NCBI GenBank assembly: GCA_027922465.2
Contig: BQMF02000009.1
Coordinates: 1,240,001-1,304,000 of the forward strand
DNA: 64,000 nucleotides
Direction: 5' to 3'
Source: Turritopsis dohrnii
Lineage: Eukaryota; Cnidaria; Hydrozoa; Anthoathecata; Oceaniidae
Positions within the stretch are counted from its first letter, which is position 1. The number at the start of each line of letters is the position of its first letter. The translations under genes and the position numbers were made by a program. The notes beneath the pieces are model-generated. The model ran no database searches and had not been told where the DNA came from. It was given only the letters and a program-made list of their open reading frames with translations. Of this stretch, positions 13,061 through 24,715 are shown in pieces.

Positions 13061-14389
13061 TTATGGGCGAGCCAAAGAGTATTTTTTAATTTTTTTAATG
13101 AATAGCGCTCTTGATTTACAAGAGTCTTCTAACCTGATTCCCTAAGCAAAACATGATTACCTATTTGTCTTCAGATTCAAAAACTTCACAATAGCATAGA
13201 TTTCATGAAAGTTCACAGTTGTCTAGCAATAAACATTAATACACGTCTAAATATGTATACAGTGAGTTGGTCATAGATCTACACAGACCTTAAACATGCA
13301 AATATCGAAACATAAATATGCGTCTGGTTACATTTTAATGATCCAAAATTAATCTAAATAGTAGACATGGTGGACTTAGTTCTTACATTTGTTACTATAG
13401 CAACATTAAACCAAAACAAAGGCAATGTTAAGGGTGATTAGTGAGCGTCTCATGGATCCCGACACTGTATAATTGTGCTGCTATTCCTTGACTAAAAAGT
13501 CATGGCTCTTTAGAGATTTGTACACGTATGTTTACTTTCAAAATAACAAGGATCAGTTACATTTCAAAAATTGTTTGCTTTGACAATTGAGCCAAATGGA
13601 TTAGTCATGTATCTTGATAGATATGGTTATCGACCTAATCCTGGCTAATTAGAATACAAGATGTTGTGTGTTTTCCGTAGATATATTAGTATCCAATCTA
13701 AACACTGTCTTCATAATTTATAATTGATTGGAGCAGACCAGACCACGTGATATGTGGTTGATAGCAACCACATGTGGTTGGTAATGACATAAATAATTCT
13801 TTTTTATTTTCAGAAAGATTTTGTATGAATCATTTTTTTGTCGAACGAAAAACAAATGAGAAAACGGCGTGGCAATTACCCCGGCTATGTTTTGGCTGTT
13901 TATACTAAAAACATCTACAATTTATATTCCAGGTCAACTGCGTAAAAAGTTTCAACTTGTAGATTGTACTTTTTAGCTTTAAAAATACAAAGAATTTTTT
14001 TTTTATGGGTTGGGGATTAATAACTGGCAGCTCTCCGTGATTATACATCTTCTACTTGTGGACTTACAACTTGGTAGTGAACTTGCTGCTCGTATAGACA
14101 TGTTTTAATTTTCAAGAATGCAGTCGATGCTTATTCCCAATAAGGCGGTGTTCTGTTTTTAAAGGAGCGAGCTTTTAATTAAGTGCAAGGATACTCAGTC
14201 GAGAAACAAAAAAATGGTCAATTTCCCTCAACCAAATTTATCGTTTTCGCAACAATCAATTCTGTGATAGACTGAATGGATCATTTCTCCATGCTACAGA
14301 AACACAGATGTCATAGAACTAACTGTGTATTTTCCTATATTAAAGATAGTTACAATTCCCCGTGTAAGTAACTCTTCTAACCAAAACTT
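13061..14389. other. Intergenic, nothing recognised
   Basis: AT-rich sequence. Short ACCACATGTGGTTG-type repeats near 13740-13785 are the only pattern I noticed. Confidence 0.4.
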
Positions 14390-14443
14390 CATGGTGTAAA
14401 CCTTATAAAGTTTGTTTGGGTGATAGAGTTTATAAGCAACATT
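14390..14443 (+). repeat. Dispersed GGTGTAAACCTT motif
   Basis: This is one copy of a roughly 50-bp dispersed sequence (GGTGTAAACCTT, then GTTTGGGTGAT and a tract ending in TTATAA). Similar copies lie near 21.2, 37.4, 46.0, 47.8, 53.25 and 59.9 kb. In the 21.2-kb copy it sits at a MITE terminus. Confidence 0.55.
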
Positions 14444-14640
14444 TGCCTAAAACATTCAAACATTATTTTATGGTTTTTCACTGTAATGTTTGATGGTGCA
14501 AAACTATTGGAAGAACACGCCCCTACACTCAGGATGTTTCAAGCCTCTGGGAATTTATTATGTAATTTAATACTTATCGACTCGACCCTTTTCCTGATTT
14601 GTTTGTAAAGAATTCAGTTGATAGAACAAGAAAATGAAGC

Positions 14641-14797
14641 GTAGTTTATACGGTTGAACTTTTGCCTTGTCTAATGTAGATCTAGTGACCTGCACTTATG
14701 AAAACTCTTGCATCCTTAAGTAAAAGTATTGACAATGTCTAATTGCAGGTCAATTGACTTACATTAGACAGGGCGAAAAGTCGACCGTATAAACTAC
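14641..14797. mobile_element. Fold-back MITE, 157 bp
   Basis: Arms of about 50 bp (GTAGTTTATACGGTTGAAC at the left, its near complement at the right) flank a short centre. No target duplication is obvious. Confidence 0.75.
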
Positions 14798-15174
14798 CTC
14801 TGGGGGATAATCTTCAAAATATCGGCAATCTTAACAGTTCATTAACCAGTAAACTCAGGTCAAACTCGGTAAATTTGGTCGTTCTCCGGTAAGAGCTTTT
14901 CACGAGTAATAAAATATTTCAGTACTTTCTTCCGTTCATTTGCTTGACTCGTAGAACTGTGTAATTGCTAGTTAAAGAAGACACTGAAATCGGGCTATAA
15001 CGGGGGGACTATGCTCCTGCTTTATTATTACGAAATTACTGCCATGGTTATATTTCATAAGTTCATTTCATATTTCATCTCTTCTTTGTAAAACAGTAAA
15101 AAAAGTAATGAAAATATACAATCTTTTTATATAATGAAAACGTATAAATATCTGTGATGGAGATTTGAAGAGAG

Positions 15175-15190
15175 AGAGAGAGAGAGTGTG
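15175..15190. repeat. AG microsatellite
   Basis: A short run of AG dinucleotides, followed by TGTGTGTG. Confidence 0.8.
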
Positions 15191-15340
15191 TGAATGTTAT
15201 AGCCTTGTTTTCTCACGAACATTATTGAAGACGCCTTCGACGAAAATGGCCTATTCTCCTTTATACAAATCAAACTATACAAATCGGCGCTTATAATTTA
15301 TTTTTCTTTTTGTACTAACAGACGGACAACATGTGTTGTT

Positions 15341-15346
15341 TTTATT
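15341..15346 (-). promoter_or_regulatory. Candidate polyadenylation signal
   Basis: TTTATT on the plus strand is AATAAA on the minus strand. It begins 3 nt past the stop codon of the NTR-like gene. A second one lies at about 15297-15302. Either could end the transcript. Confidence 0.4.
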
Positions 15347-15348
15347 TG

Positions 15349-16380
15349 TCAACAGATAAATACAAGAATTAAAGAGAATGTCAGAAGAAAGCTAGATAAA
15401 TATATCACCTTTGAGTCGGATGTTCTTGTAATTGTTAGTTTTTCTATAAGACGCCAATCATCTGCAATACTATTTTTTGATTTGTTTTTCGAATGAGTCT
15501 GTCTTATAACATAACGTCCGTTTTTTGAGATAACTACAATGCTATTACGCGGTGCGGCTTTTTTCCATTTCTCTTTGCGCCATCGTTTTCGTTTCAGAGT
15601 TGGCCATTTTTTATTTGGTTCGGTGTTATAGTCTTTCTTGTCAGATTGCACGAAATCTCGCATACGATTATTCTGACTATCACCGGCGGCAGCCAAAGTT
15701 CTTGTTTTTTTCAAGACCTTTTTGAGAGCGCAATACGTGCTTCTAGTCTTGATTTGTCCGTAAGTGAAATCTTTCAGAAGCTGTGATAGCTTTTTTGTAC
15801 GCAAACACTTACGTGAAAATGTAGTCCTTGATTTCATTAGGTCGTTGCATTGTATTTTATTGTCTTTCATGCGACGAAATTTCCTTAGAATTCTTTTGAC
15901 GCGATTTGATATTGTTTTTTTACAAGGCAATTCAACTGCTGCCGGTTGCAGACCAATTTCATCAACGTAATATTTCCCATAGTCATTCAAACGCAACAAG
16001 AAAACATAGGTACCATACAGCTCAACGTTAGTGTCAACACAATCCACATGCGCTTCGGTATGAAACGCTTTTATACCATAACCTTCGGTGTTACTACCAA
16101 AACCGCTCACGGTAATAATATCTGTAACTTTGGGTCCTTTCAATTTCATGTGTACGGCGATGTTGACAATAATGGAACGACGATAGCGATCTTCTTCACG
16201 TTGTATTACCGTACCAATGACAATAACTTGAGCTTCGTCCGCTCTTTTCAATAATGATTTCGGTGTAAGCGAATAGTCTCCATATTTGGATCGTGGAGGT
16301 GAGCAAGTCTGGCAAAGTCGCGAGAAAGAAATTGTGAGAAGGAATAATATAAATTTGATACGAATCCTCCAATAAATCAT
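15349..16380 (-). CDS. Secreted NTR/TIMP-like protein, possibly GPI-anchored
   Basis: A single-exon frame of 343 codons. Residues 6-20 form a hydrophobic signal peptide, followed by a CQTC motif at residues 23-26. Residues 23 to about 165 read like an NTR/OB-fold domain: a VIVIGTV strand, a repeated beta pattern, then cysteines in AHVDCVDT and VELPCKK, as in TIMP/netrin C-terminal domains. The middle and C-terminal half is very basic, with several dibasic sites (RVKR, RKRWRKEKWKK). The last 17 residues are hydrophobic with no cytosolic tail, as in GPI-anchored precursors. TIMP-type inhibitors have Cys at the mature N-terminus, which is not clear here, so protease inhibition is not claimed. 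A non-NTR secreted protein is possible. Confidence 0.6.
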   Translation of the reverse strand: MIYWRIRIKFILFLLTISFSRLCQTCSPPRSKYGDYSLTPKSLLKRADEAQVIVIGTVIQREEDRYRRSIIVNIAVHMKLKGPKVTDIITVSGFGSNTEGYGIKAFHTEAHVDCVDTNVELYGTYVFLLRLNDYGKYYVDEIGLQPAAVELPCKKTISNRVKRILRKFRRMKDNKIQCNDLMKSRTTFSRKCLRTKKLSQLLKDFTYGQIKTRSTYCALKKVLKKTRTLAAAGDSQNNRMRDFVQSDKKDYNTEPNKKWPTLKRKRWRKEKWKKAAPRNSIVVISKNGRYVIRQTHSKNKSKNSIADDWRLIEKLTITRTSDSKVIYLSSFLLTFSLILVFIC

Positions 16381-17854
16381 TGCTTCTTAATTGCTTCTAG
16401 TGACTTGTTATCATTCTTCAGATTTCAGTGATATGATTTTAATATCCCCCTCTTTAACACGATGACTTCTTTAAAACGTTTCTTTACGAACACGTCTTTT
16501 CATTAACGACAGCACACGAATATTTATTGAATATTAATATGAATCTCGTTTGCGTCGCTACAAATAAAGAAAACATCATTATTAATTAATAATCTAGTTA
16601 GATCATGTTTTATTTTTCGAAGCGATAGTAGTACTGGACAGCTGCAGTATAACACACAATAATGTTCAGCTCCAGAGAATAAACAGATTTTGCAATGCAA
16701 CCATAAACGATGTAACAAATTAGCAAGCAGCCAAAAAAAATCAAGATTTTTCCGAAGAAATACAACAGAAAATTATGATGCTAATAACAAAACAAAAAAA
16801 AAAAAAAAGAGAAAGAGAGAAAATTAGAAGGTTTTATTTTTTAACAAATTTGCTTTATGTTTCGTTAATTTGTAAAGCTCTGCAAGGTGATTAACTCTAA
16901 TATTTGCACAAAAAAGACATTATTAAATCAGGGAAAGTTGAATGAGATATGTCCTAGGATCATAGAACTACCGCTTGTTACATCTTAACATGAGACAAAT
17001 AACCGTAAAGCATTTAAAGAATGGCTGTAATAGCCTGTATCACAGTAGAACAAAAGGAATTAATAAGCAATGCATTTAAATAAAAGAAAGACTCTTTTAA
17101 AACAATCGTCATCAACATAATGGAATAAGTAGCAAACAATGGTTGTGATGTCAATAACAAAACATCCCTAATTTCCGTAAGAATGTAAATATGATATCAG
17201 TATCAAACAACAAAAAAATAGACTGTTTAATAAACATATTTGCTGGCGTATGCAAAAAAAACCGTAAACATCCATCGATTTCTACAAAAAGTTCAATCAA
17301 AAATAAATTCACTCCGTTTCATTTTTTTTGTTAGAATCTCCGAACAGGAGCTGCGCAGTCTCCGATGTTTTCAACATAAAATAAATACCATTATATTTTT
17401 ACAGCGAAACAATTAGTCGGTGGTCTTTGACAGTTCATTTAAAAGTAATTTGAAATAAATTCGCGCTGGTTTGCAAAGGGTTTTTGCTTTGTAAAGGTCG
17501 TCAAAGTCACATATATATACACCAGATCATATCATCGTGTATGATCTTATTTCATCGATTTGGCGACAAATTTATTTACCTATTTAGGTCTTTTTTTTTT
17601 TATCATTATTGTTGCTGTTGTTGTTTGTCTATTATTGATATTCGTTTGATGTTTCATTTTTATACTTAACTTTTTGAACCTGTTAATTTGGGAATATTTC
17701 AAGACCACGAATGTTTGAAAGTTTATCGTGCCCACTAAATATCATATCGTCATCACACACACTCAAACAACATTCATATTATGGAGTGTCTGTTGTTGAC
17801 GCTCTTTCTAGTTTGTCACGCTACGTGAGCCAATAATAATGAACAATACCTTTA
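16381..17854. other. Intergenic, A-rich, no gene
   Basis: Upstream of the NTR-like gene. It has poly-A tracts (a long one around 16790-16808) and poly-T tracts. Short frames (61-64 codons) have no support. Confidence 0.45.
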
Positions 17855-17999
17855 GGGGATAATTTCGTCGGGGAAAAGTGACAAAAAGTTTTGCTTCGTG
17901 GCAAACATGTTCCCTGACGAGAAGTTTGAAAAAGAGAGCTTCATAAGAAAGTATTAGTAAAATTTTGCAACGTAAATTTCCCCCGACGAAATTATCCCC
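17855..17999. mobile_element. MITE with perfect 19-bp inverted ends
   Basis: The left end GGGGATAATTTCGTCGGGG and the right end CCCCGACGAAATTATCCCC are exact complements across a 145-bp element. It has no coding content. Confidence 0.85.
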
Positions 18000-18732
18000 G
18001 ATAAGGTAAACAGAATTCTCTCGAAAGGAAGCGACAAATGCTGTTTGTTAGCACAATTACCCAAACATGTTTTACAAGATTTATACCATGATTCTTTGGG
18101 TAGTCGAGAATTGTTAGGGTGAACTATAGTCTTATTGCTGTCAAAATATGATCTCTGTTTTGCAGTAAGAGTTTAGTACTGATATTTCAACTCGTACAAT
18201 CGATGCTCGAGATAATAATAGAAGCTAGTTCATTTATTCGCCAGTTAAAGTCGAATTGTTTATAAATCCGAATTTCTTCCGAAAGTCGAATTTTTTTTGT
18301 CAAAAGTTAAGCTATTAAATAGGAAGCTGGTCATTGAAAAAATTCGGGTTAATTTTAATAATCGGGAAAATTTCCATTCACTTTTCAATATTCGGTTGTT
18401 TTATTTATATTTGTTATTATTATGTTATTATTATTTATTTTATTTTATTTTATTTATTTATTTTTTTTTACAAGAACTCCGCCTTGTATTAAATTCTAAT
18501 GTTTGCACAAGATGAAATGTCAGCAATTACCATCTACATGAAAATTGATGTTCTTTGTCCTAAGATTTGTATTGTTATTTCTCCACTCTACTTCCCATGA
18601 TTCAAGACAACATAAATGCTAGTGAAAGCTATATGTATATAATATCATATAAAATCATTATGATCTTCCAACATAAGTTAATTTGACTATAAAAGGATTT
18701 TTCTGCATGCACAAGTGTGGCGTACATACATT
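18000..18732. other. Intergenic with low-complexity TTATT tract
   Basis: A low-complexity TTATT/TTTTA tract spans about 18400-18470. The 72-codon frame across it is a product of that tract. No gene is seen. Confidence 0.5.
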
Positions 18733-18848
18733 CTCAGTGGGGAAAATCGTCAAAAAGCCACTGCGATGAAGAGCACTTTTGTTGAAATGTATATTTCTAT
18801 AGAAATGCACACCTTCGCGGGGATTTTTCAACAGGTTTGACCACTGAG
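18733..18848 (+). mobile_element. Family A MITE
   Basis: A full copy from CTCAGTGGGG to CCACTGAG, with a short deletion in the middle. Confidence 0.85.
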
Positions 18849-19189
18849 TTTATAAACAATGAAACAGGATTCAGCATCTGCTGAAAGTTCAGATTTTGAC
18901 AACTAGGTATTGTCAAGCAAAAAATCCCAGACAAATATAATGGAAGTTGAAGAGTTGTGATTGGTAGATGAGCTCTTGAAGACTTGTGATTGGTAGAAGA
19001 ATCACACCGCTGTTGATTAGAAAAATTTTCAAAGAAAAACTGGAAAGTGTTGGCGGCCGGTCACGAAAATTTAGTGTGACGTCACAAACACTTTTTCAGA
19101 TAAGTCTAAATGCGCTCCTCCTTCGTGTTTTTATCCAAAAGATTTTTTTCCTTGTGTTCACGAAAGATATGATAATTCTTTGAAATAAA

Positions 19190-19216
19190 AAAAAATGTAT
19201 ATATATATATATATAC
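19190..19216. repeat. AT microsatellite
   Basis: A run of AT dinucleotides after a short poly-A. Confidence 0.8.
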
Positions 19217-19518
19217 CTTTACTCTTCTTGTGTAGTTTCTCCAGACGAAAAAGGATCATCTCTGTATAATTTTAGTAAATTTAAGGCTTATGAAGTTCAT
19301 GATGTTATTTGCTTTGTAATATTTTAATCGTCATTAACATTATAAAAGCTAATCCATTATTTGCTGTCGGTTTGGTGAACATTTTCATAAAGATTTTCAT
19401 GTATGCATAGCACCGTTACGTACAACTCGCCGACACGGCTGTTTGTTGATGCTCGTTCTTAGCACCTAGGATAAATTTAGTAACAAATGTTGTGCGCATT
19501 CATCGTCGTTGCCTTCTA

Positions 19519-19639
19519 CCCAGTGGGCAAAATCGTCAAAAAGTCACTGCGATGAAGAGCATTTTTATTGAAATTGTGTGCATATTTCTATAGAAATGCA
19601 CTCCTTCGCAAAGATTTTTTAGCAATTGTGTCGGCTGGG
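19519..19639 (+). mobile_element. Family A MITE, GGC-CTGGG subtype
   Basis: A full copy from CCCAGTGGGC to TCGGCTGGG. It is flanked by TA on both sides (TTCTA before, TATCC after). Confidence 0.9.
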
Positions 19640-20003
19640 TATCCAAGCTTGTGGATATTCACATGCAAGCATATTGCTCAGGACAATATAAAAATTTCCA
19701 ACAGTATTGGCGAGATCTTTAATGCAATCAATGCGTGCTGTTTCATTTCTTAAAATATAATAGCCGCCATGGCACCTTTGAAATTTTATTGAATCATTGG
19801 GTGGCGGAAGATTTATTTCATGTGGAATTGCAGATATGTTATGCTGTCTTTATAATGTCTTTATAATGTTATATGTCTTTATAGTATCTGGTGTCCAGTT
19901 AATTATTTATTTTCCAGTTCTTCTAACGCTTCAAACTGTTGATTTTTAAAAGTTTTTCTGCGAAATCCAGTTTACACACTGCCAGTTCATGTCTTGAGTT
20001 TCA

Positions 20004-20006
<3 letters not shown>

Positions 20007-20037
<31 letters not shown>
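20007..20037. repeat. Poly-T tract, about 31 nt
   Basis: An uninterrupted T run. The Phe-rich open frame across it is an artefact of the tract. Confidence 0.9.
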
Positions 20038-20039
<2 letters not shown>

Positions 20040-20040
<1 letters not shown>

Positions 20041-20619
20041 CCACAGAAAGTTTCTGCTTCAACAGTTTGTCACTTGTAGTTTTCATAGAAGAGCTGGGAA
20101 AGATTGTTCTTTGTGTCTATCTGTGCTTTTTCAATGGAAAGTATTTAAAATTAACCTTGCCTTTTCAAACATTTGCTACATTCACTATCTTTGACCTTTC
20201 TTTGGTCCTATTTAGCTAGCAAAATAATTTGAATTTGTACCTAGTATGAATTCATTGAATTGTGAAAAATCTCACAGGGGATATCCTTTCAGCATGGGTG
20301 TTTAATCTTCTATTATCATGGGCGTTTAATCTTGCTGGCGATTATTTTACTCCCACTTAAGTATTCAACTGAAATGAACTACTCGATAAAGTTCTTTTCA
20401 AAAACAGGTCCGCAAAATAAACAGGTACAGCTCAGTGATTTTTGTTCAACTTTAATAAAAGTATAACGCTCTTGCATTGATGGGCTTGCAAGTTATCAGT
20501 TGTATCCAATTAAGCTGCTGCATCAATAAACGTAAGACTAAGAACACAACTGCTGTGTCAAATATTTGCTGCAGAAATGGTAATATTTTCTTAACGAGCG
20601 TAGACTGTCACATGTGTTT
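20040..20619. other. Intergenic, nothing recognised
   Basis: No supported gene. A short direct repeat, CATGGGTGTTTAATCTT / CATGGGCGTTTAATCTT, lies at about 20294-20333. Confidence 0.4.
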
Positions 20620-20697
20620 AACCTCGTACCCAGGGTTTCTTGCCTTTTCGATTTACGGACGGGCGGCAAAAAGGCAAGAAACCCTGGATACGAGGTT
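20620..20697. mobile_element. Short palindromic MITE, 78 bp
   Basis: Arms 20620-20648 and 20669-20697 (AACCTCGTACCCAGGGTTTC type) pair over 29 bp with one mismatch. A diverged relative is at 59338-59414, and related ends occur at 26990-27110 and near 53010. Confidence 0.8.
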
Positions 20698-20779
20698 GCT
20701 TACATGTGTTGTTTCGATAACATCTATATTAGAATTGCAGCTATCGTTAGTCAGCCTCTTAATGGGGGGTTTACACGGA

Positions 20780-20968
20780 AAGATTCTTGAAAATCTTTTC
20801 TTTTAAGCAGGTGTTAAGCAGGTTAAAATTTAAGTTGTACATCAAAAAGTCAAAGTTTCAGCGTCTCAACTCTTTAATTATTCATGACTGCGTTGACTTT
20901 TTGATGTACAGTTTAAATTTGAAGCCTTAAAACACCAGCTTGAAAGAAATTTTTTTTCAAGAATCTTA
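20780..20968. mobile_element. Fold-back MITE, 189 bp
   Basis: Arms of about 75 bp pair imperfectly. They begin AAGATTCTTGAAAA and contain TGTACATCAAAAAGTCAA next to a short centre. It starts 83 bp after the 78-bp palindrome. Confidence 0.8.
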
Positions 20969-21196
20969 AGGAACACTGAACACAATACACCTATATACCT
21001 GTAAACCCGTCTTTTCTCTCGGACCGACATAGATAAAAATCTTGCAATGTATGTTACAGGACTGTTTTTTTAAACACTGCTGCCGCCTAGCTTTTACCTT
21101 TTTATTGTTTAGCTAGAGTCTCTGTCTTTTATCAAAAAGTTAGAAAGTCCTGGGAACAAGGTTGTTGTGTTAGCCATTCAGTGTGTTTAGGTGACA

Positions 21197-21333
21197 GGAT
21201 TCAAACATTAAAGTTTACGGTGTAAACCTGGTGAAATGTGTCTGGGTTAGTGCGGGTAAGGTTCGAGGTTAGCCTTATTTGTTCAAATACTTTTAAAGGT
21301 GTTTTCACCGTAATAATGTAATGTTTGAATCCT
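21197..21333. mobile_element. MITE with AGGATTCAAACATTA ends
   Basis: The left end AGGATTCAAACATTA, then CGGTGTAAACC, mirrors the right end (GTTTTCACCG, then AATGTTTGAATCCT). The inner GGTGTAAACC block is the dispersed motif seen at six other places. Confidence 0.7.
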
Positions 21334-21809
21334 ATAAGCTAAACATACTCTAAGATTCTGCCTTTGTACAAAGGAGTTACGTAACTCCTAGTAAGCAAGT
21401 CTTAAATGGAAAATAAGACGACTTATGGAAAGGAATTAACAAAAGTTCGGAGAAGTGTACACGGTCCTCGGATGCTGATTTGTGTTTACCGAGCACGGAC
21501 GTCAAAAGGTTCATCAATATTTTCCAGGAGAGGTCACGGCTGAACGATTAAAAAGTCATTAGAACGATTTCGTTACTTATCTTTAATTGTAATCAAACAT
21601 TTCGGCGACTTTTGATAATTTATTTATACTCCTGCTTGCCTTACATAAAAAAGAATTTGATCACGAATGTTTTACATAGTCATTCTATTGATTGTGTAAA
21701 TATTGTGTTAGAAATGCGTACAGCAGCAGACAGTGAAACAATAGACCTTTACCCAGCGTTTCGTTTAAACGACATGCTATGGCTGAGCCAACAAGTATGG
21801 CATCGTTTA
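21334..21809. other. Intergenic, nothing recognised
   Basis: No supported gene or repeat. A 66-codon plus frame at 21612-21812 has no domain. Confidence 0.4.
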
Positions 21810-21881
21810 TAAGAATAGTGTGTATATTTTTATGGAAATGCACTCATTCGCAGTGTTTTTTCAACAAATTTGCCCACTGAT
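21810..21881 (+). mobile_element. Family A MITE, 5'-truncated
   Basis: Only the right half (from GTGTGTATATTTTTATGG to TTGCCCACTG) is present. Confidence 0.75.
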
Positions 21882-22013
21882 ATACGTAGATATGTAATTT
21901 ATAAAACAATTAGTAATATAAAAGAGAGGCCAGATTTGATATAGTCTTGTTTGATTAGTCTCGTGTTTAAACAGAACTTCGAGAAAAATTTAGTTACGTT
22001 CAATGACAAACAT

Positions 22014-22134
22014 CCCAGTCGGCAAAGTCTTCAAAAAGTCACTGTAACGGAGAGAATTTTTATTGAAATTGTGTGCATATTTATATAGAAATAGACTCCT
22101 TCGCAGAAATTTTTTAACAAATGCGCCGGCTGGG
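22014..22134 (+). mobile_element. Family A MITE
   Basis: A full copy from CCCAGTCGGC to GCCGGCTGGG, flanked by AT on both sides. Confidence 0.9.
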
Positions 22135-22295
22135 ATGCACGGACATGGAAAATCATATTTTAAAGGAGATGTGCAGCCCAGACGTAAAGTCTAGACTTTA
22201 AAACAATTTCAATCTTTTTGTCAACAAAATTTACCTTAGAAATTTCACGAGCTCCTTATTACGGTGTGATATTGTAAACAGGTTATTGTCACCTT

Positions 22296-22416
22296 CCCAG
22301 TGGGCAAAATCGTCAAAAAGTCACTGCGATGAAGAGCATTTTTATTGAAATTGTGTGCATATTTCTATAGAAATGCACTCCTTCGCAAAGATTTTTTAGC
22401 AATTGTGCCGGCTGGG
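22296..22416 (+). mobile_element. Family A MITE
   Basis: A full copy very close in sequence to the one at 19519, flanked by TT on both sides. Confidence 0.9.
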
Positions 22417-22700
22417 TTACTTCTGCCTACAATCGAGCTTTAAGGCGGCCCTTTTAAGGCGGCCTTATAATATGCTTATAATATCATGATGACGTAATGA
22501 TTCCTTTTTCAAAACATAAAGCCATAATAACACCACAATGAAACAAACAAAACAAAAGGAATTCAGCAGGTACGACGTCATCGATGAAAAGGGTGTGACG
22601 TCATCAATGAAAAGGCTATTAGAAGTATGTTTTATAAATGTATCTCTATTATAGAACAGGCTCATCAACAGCTTAGGTAACAACGTTTGCTGTGCTCTAA

Positions 22701-22800
22701 CCCAGTGGGCTAAAATGCCAAAAAGATCCTGCAAAGAAGTGTATTTTCATTGAAATGGTGTGTATATTTGCACGCTTTTCTATAGAAATGTACTCTAACA
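22701..22800 (+). mobile_element. Family A MITE, 3'-truncated variant
   Basis: It starts CCCAGTGGGCTAAAATG and keeps the AAATGGTGTGTATATTTG core. The right end is lost. Confidence 0.7.
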
Positions 22801-22815
22801 CAACCATTATGAAAC

Positions 22816-22993
22816 TACAGTAAACTCTCTCTAGTTCGATCATCGAAGGGACTGACAAAAACGTTTGATTTATAGAAAGTTCGGATTAGGGAGGTTCATT
22901 TACAAAGAAATGATAGGTGAAGGGACATTGAAATTCGTTCGAATTAGAAAAAGTTCGAATTACGAAAGTTCGAATTATAGAGATTCGACTGTA
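22816..22993. mobile_element. Tigger-like MITE (TTCGAA family), copy 1
   Basis: The ends TACAGTAAACTCTCTCTAG and GAGATTCGACTGTA are inverted. Repeated TTCGAATTA-type words fill the body. Other copies are at 27516, 30903, 38930 and 60837. Confidence 0.7.
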
Positions 22994-23064
22994 ATTTATT
23001 GGGTGGGAACGCGATGTGAATAGAAGTGAAACCGTTCACCATAGATAGTAGAAAAAAGGTACAA

Positions 23065-23637
23065 GCAATCAGTTGATAAAACCTGTGAGTGAGAAGATTT
23101 GATGATGGTGGATGCTTTAAACTCCGGATCTTCACCGAACGATTTTTACGAAGATTTTCGTGAGACGACACTCGTAACGGTCATGCGCTTTATTCACCAC
23201 TTGATTATTTTAGAGGTTTACTTTGAAAATCACAACGCAACTGCAATTAACAGCATTCCATGCAATATGGGGTTTATGCTGTGTTTTGGTTTAAAATATT
23301 TCAATCGTGATTTGCAAGGTGAAAGATCATTTCTACTTTTCGTCAAGTGAACATTTTGGTCCAGCGAGTATTTTCGTAAAGCGAGCATTTTCGTCAAGTA
23401 AACATTTTGATTCAGCGAGTATTTTCGTCAAATGAACATTTTTGTCCAGCGAGTATTTTCGTGAAGCGAGCATTTTCGTCAAGTAAACGTTTTGGTTCAG
23501 CAAGTATTTTCGTCAAGCGAGCATTTTCGTCAAGTGAACATTTTGGTCCGGCGAACGTTTTGGTCCAGCGAGCATTTCCATCATCTTGATTCAATCCTCA
23601 TCAAACTTTCTCTCACAGGTTAAAATCAACTGATTGC
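23065..23637. mobile_element. DNA element with 43-bp inverted ends enclosing a minisatellite
   Basis: The left end GCAATCAGTTGATAAAACC and the right end GGTTAAAATCAACTGATTGC are complementary over about 43 bp with a few differences. Inside, 23330-23580 is a minisatellite built from 17-18 nt units (CGAGTATTTTCGTCAAG type). Frames through the repeat on both strands are repeat products. Confidence 0.75.
23330..23580. repeat. Minisatellite, 17-18 nt units
   Basis: About a dozen units alternate AGCGAGCATTTTCGTCAAG and GAACATTTTGGTCC forms, giving a higher-order period. It lies inside the inverted-repeat element. Confidence 0.8.
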
Positions 23638-24705
23638 AATCCCTGCAATTTTTGTAATTATACTGATGGATGTTTAACTTTCTATTAACAACACAACTCT
23701 TCCAAACGTTTTCAATCCACTAACACTTATATATATTAGACTGTTTACTGACAGACAATCAATGTTGAACAACAAAAAAAAAAGACAAATTGATTATAAA
23801 AACATCTCCTATAGAAGATCTATGATAAACCTTACCTTGTATATCTTTTCTTCTGTTTTGTAATTATTATTATTTTTTTTTCACTTCTTCCTCTCTGAAA
23901 TGTTTCTATAAAATAAGAGGTTTTTTCTTGAAATCACATCTATATCTCCTCCTACCAACACGCATCGGTTCCGGTGATTTCACTGATAAATCTAAATAAC
24001 ATTGCTGTGGATGTTACGTCATGTGACGTCATAATGCACTGTGGTAACTTAATAGAGATCGTTAAGCGTTTTAATAGTATAAGGATTACTCCATAACATC
24101 CGCCATATTGAATTCAGTTACTATATCCGTCTTAAAAGGAGATTTAGCTACAGCGTCTGCCATGTTTGATTTGTATCACGATATCCGCCATATTGTTGCT
24201 TGGAACTTATGGTTCAAAACAAAAAGTACGACGTTTTCTCTGGTAGTTTCCTGAGTTAAATATTTCGAATACCGTAATTTTTGTTTGCTTACTAATAAGT
24301 GTTATTTTATCTGATAATTCACAAATCAATTATATGTTTTTGATAAGATTTTTGTTCTGCTAAGTACACTTAAAAATGTCTGGCTTCCATCTCCAATGTC
24401 TTACAGGAACTCTGCCGGAAATCTGTTATCAATATTTTAAAAGATCTTATTTCACAAAATTCACGTCACTCGGTAAGAAATAAAGCATTGTATTGATGTG
24501 GGATTTTGAATTCAAAAAGAACGTACGTCAAAACGAGACGTGAGTATGAAGATTTATCATCAGCTTTTCTTTGGTGTCAACGCCTTGGATTTCGTGAAGC
24601 AGCTACACCGTTTACACTGAAAATTGAAATGTCGGATGAGGTTTTCGGTGACCGAATTTAATGCTGAAGTTGTCACCACCTGTTGAATTTGTAAGACTGT
24701 TGAAA
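23638..24705. other. Intergenic, nothing recognised
   Basis: No gene. Short related phrases (CCGCCATATTG) recur near 24100-24195, perhaps from a decayed repeat. Confidence 0.4.
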
Positions 24706-24715
24706 TTGTCCATAA

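Noticed and set aside
19994..20194. Frame starting with a run of phenylalanines
   Set aside because: Created by a 31-nt poly-T tract.
23407..23594. Repeat-rich frames on both strands
   Set aside because: Translation of a minisatellite; both strands open at the same place.
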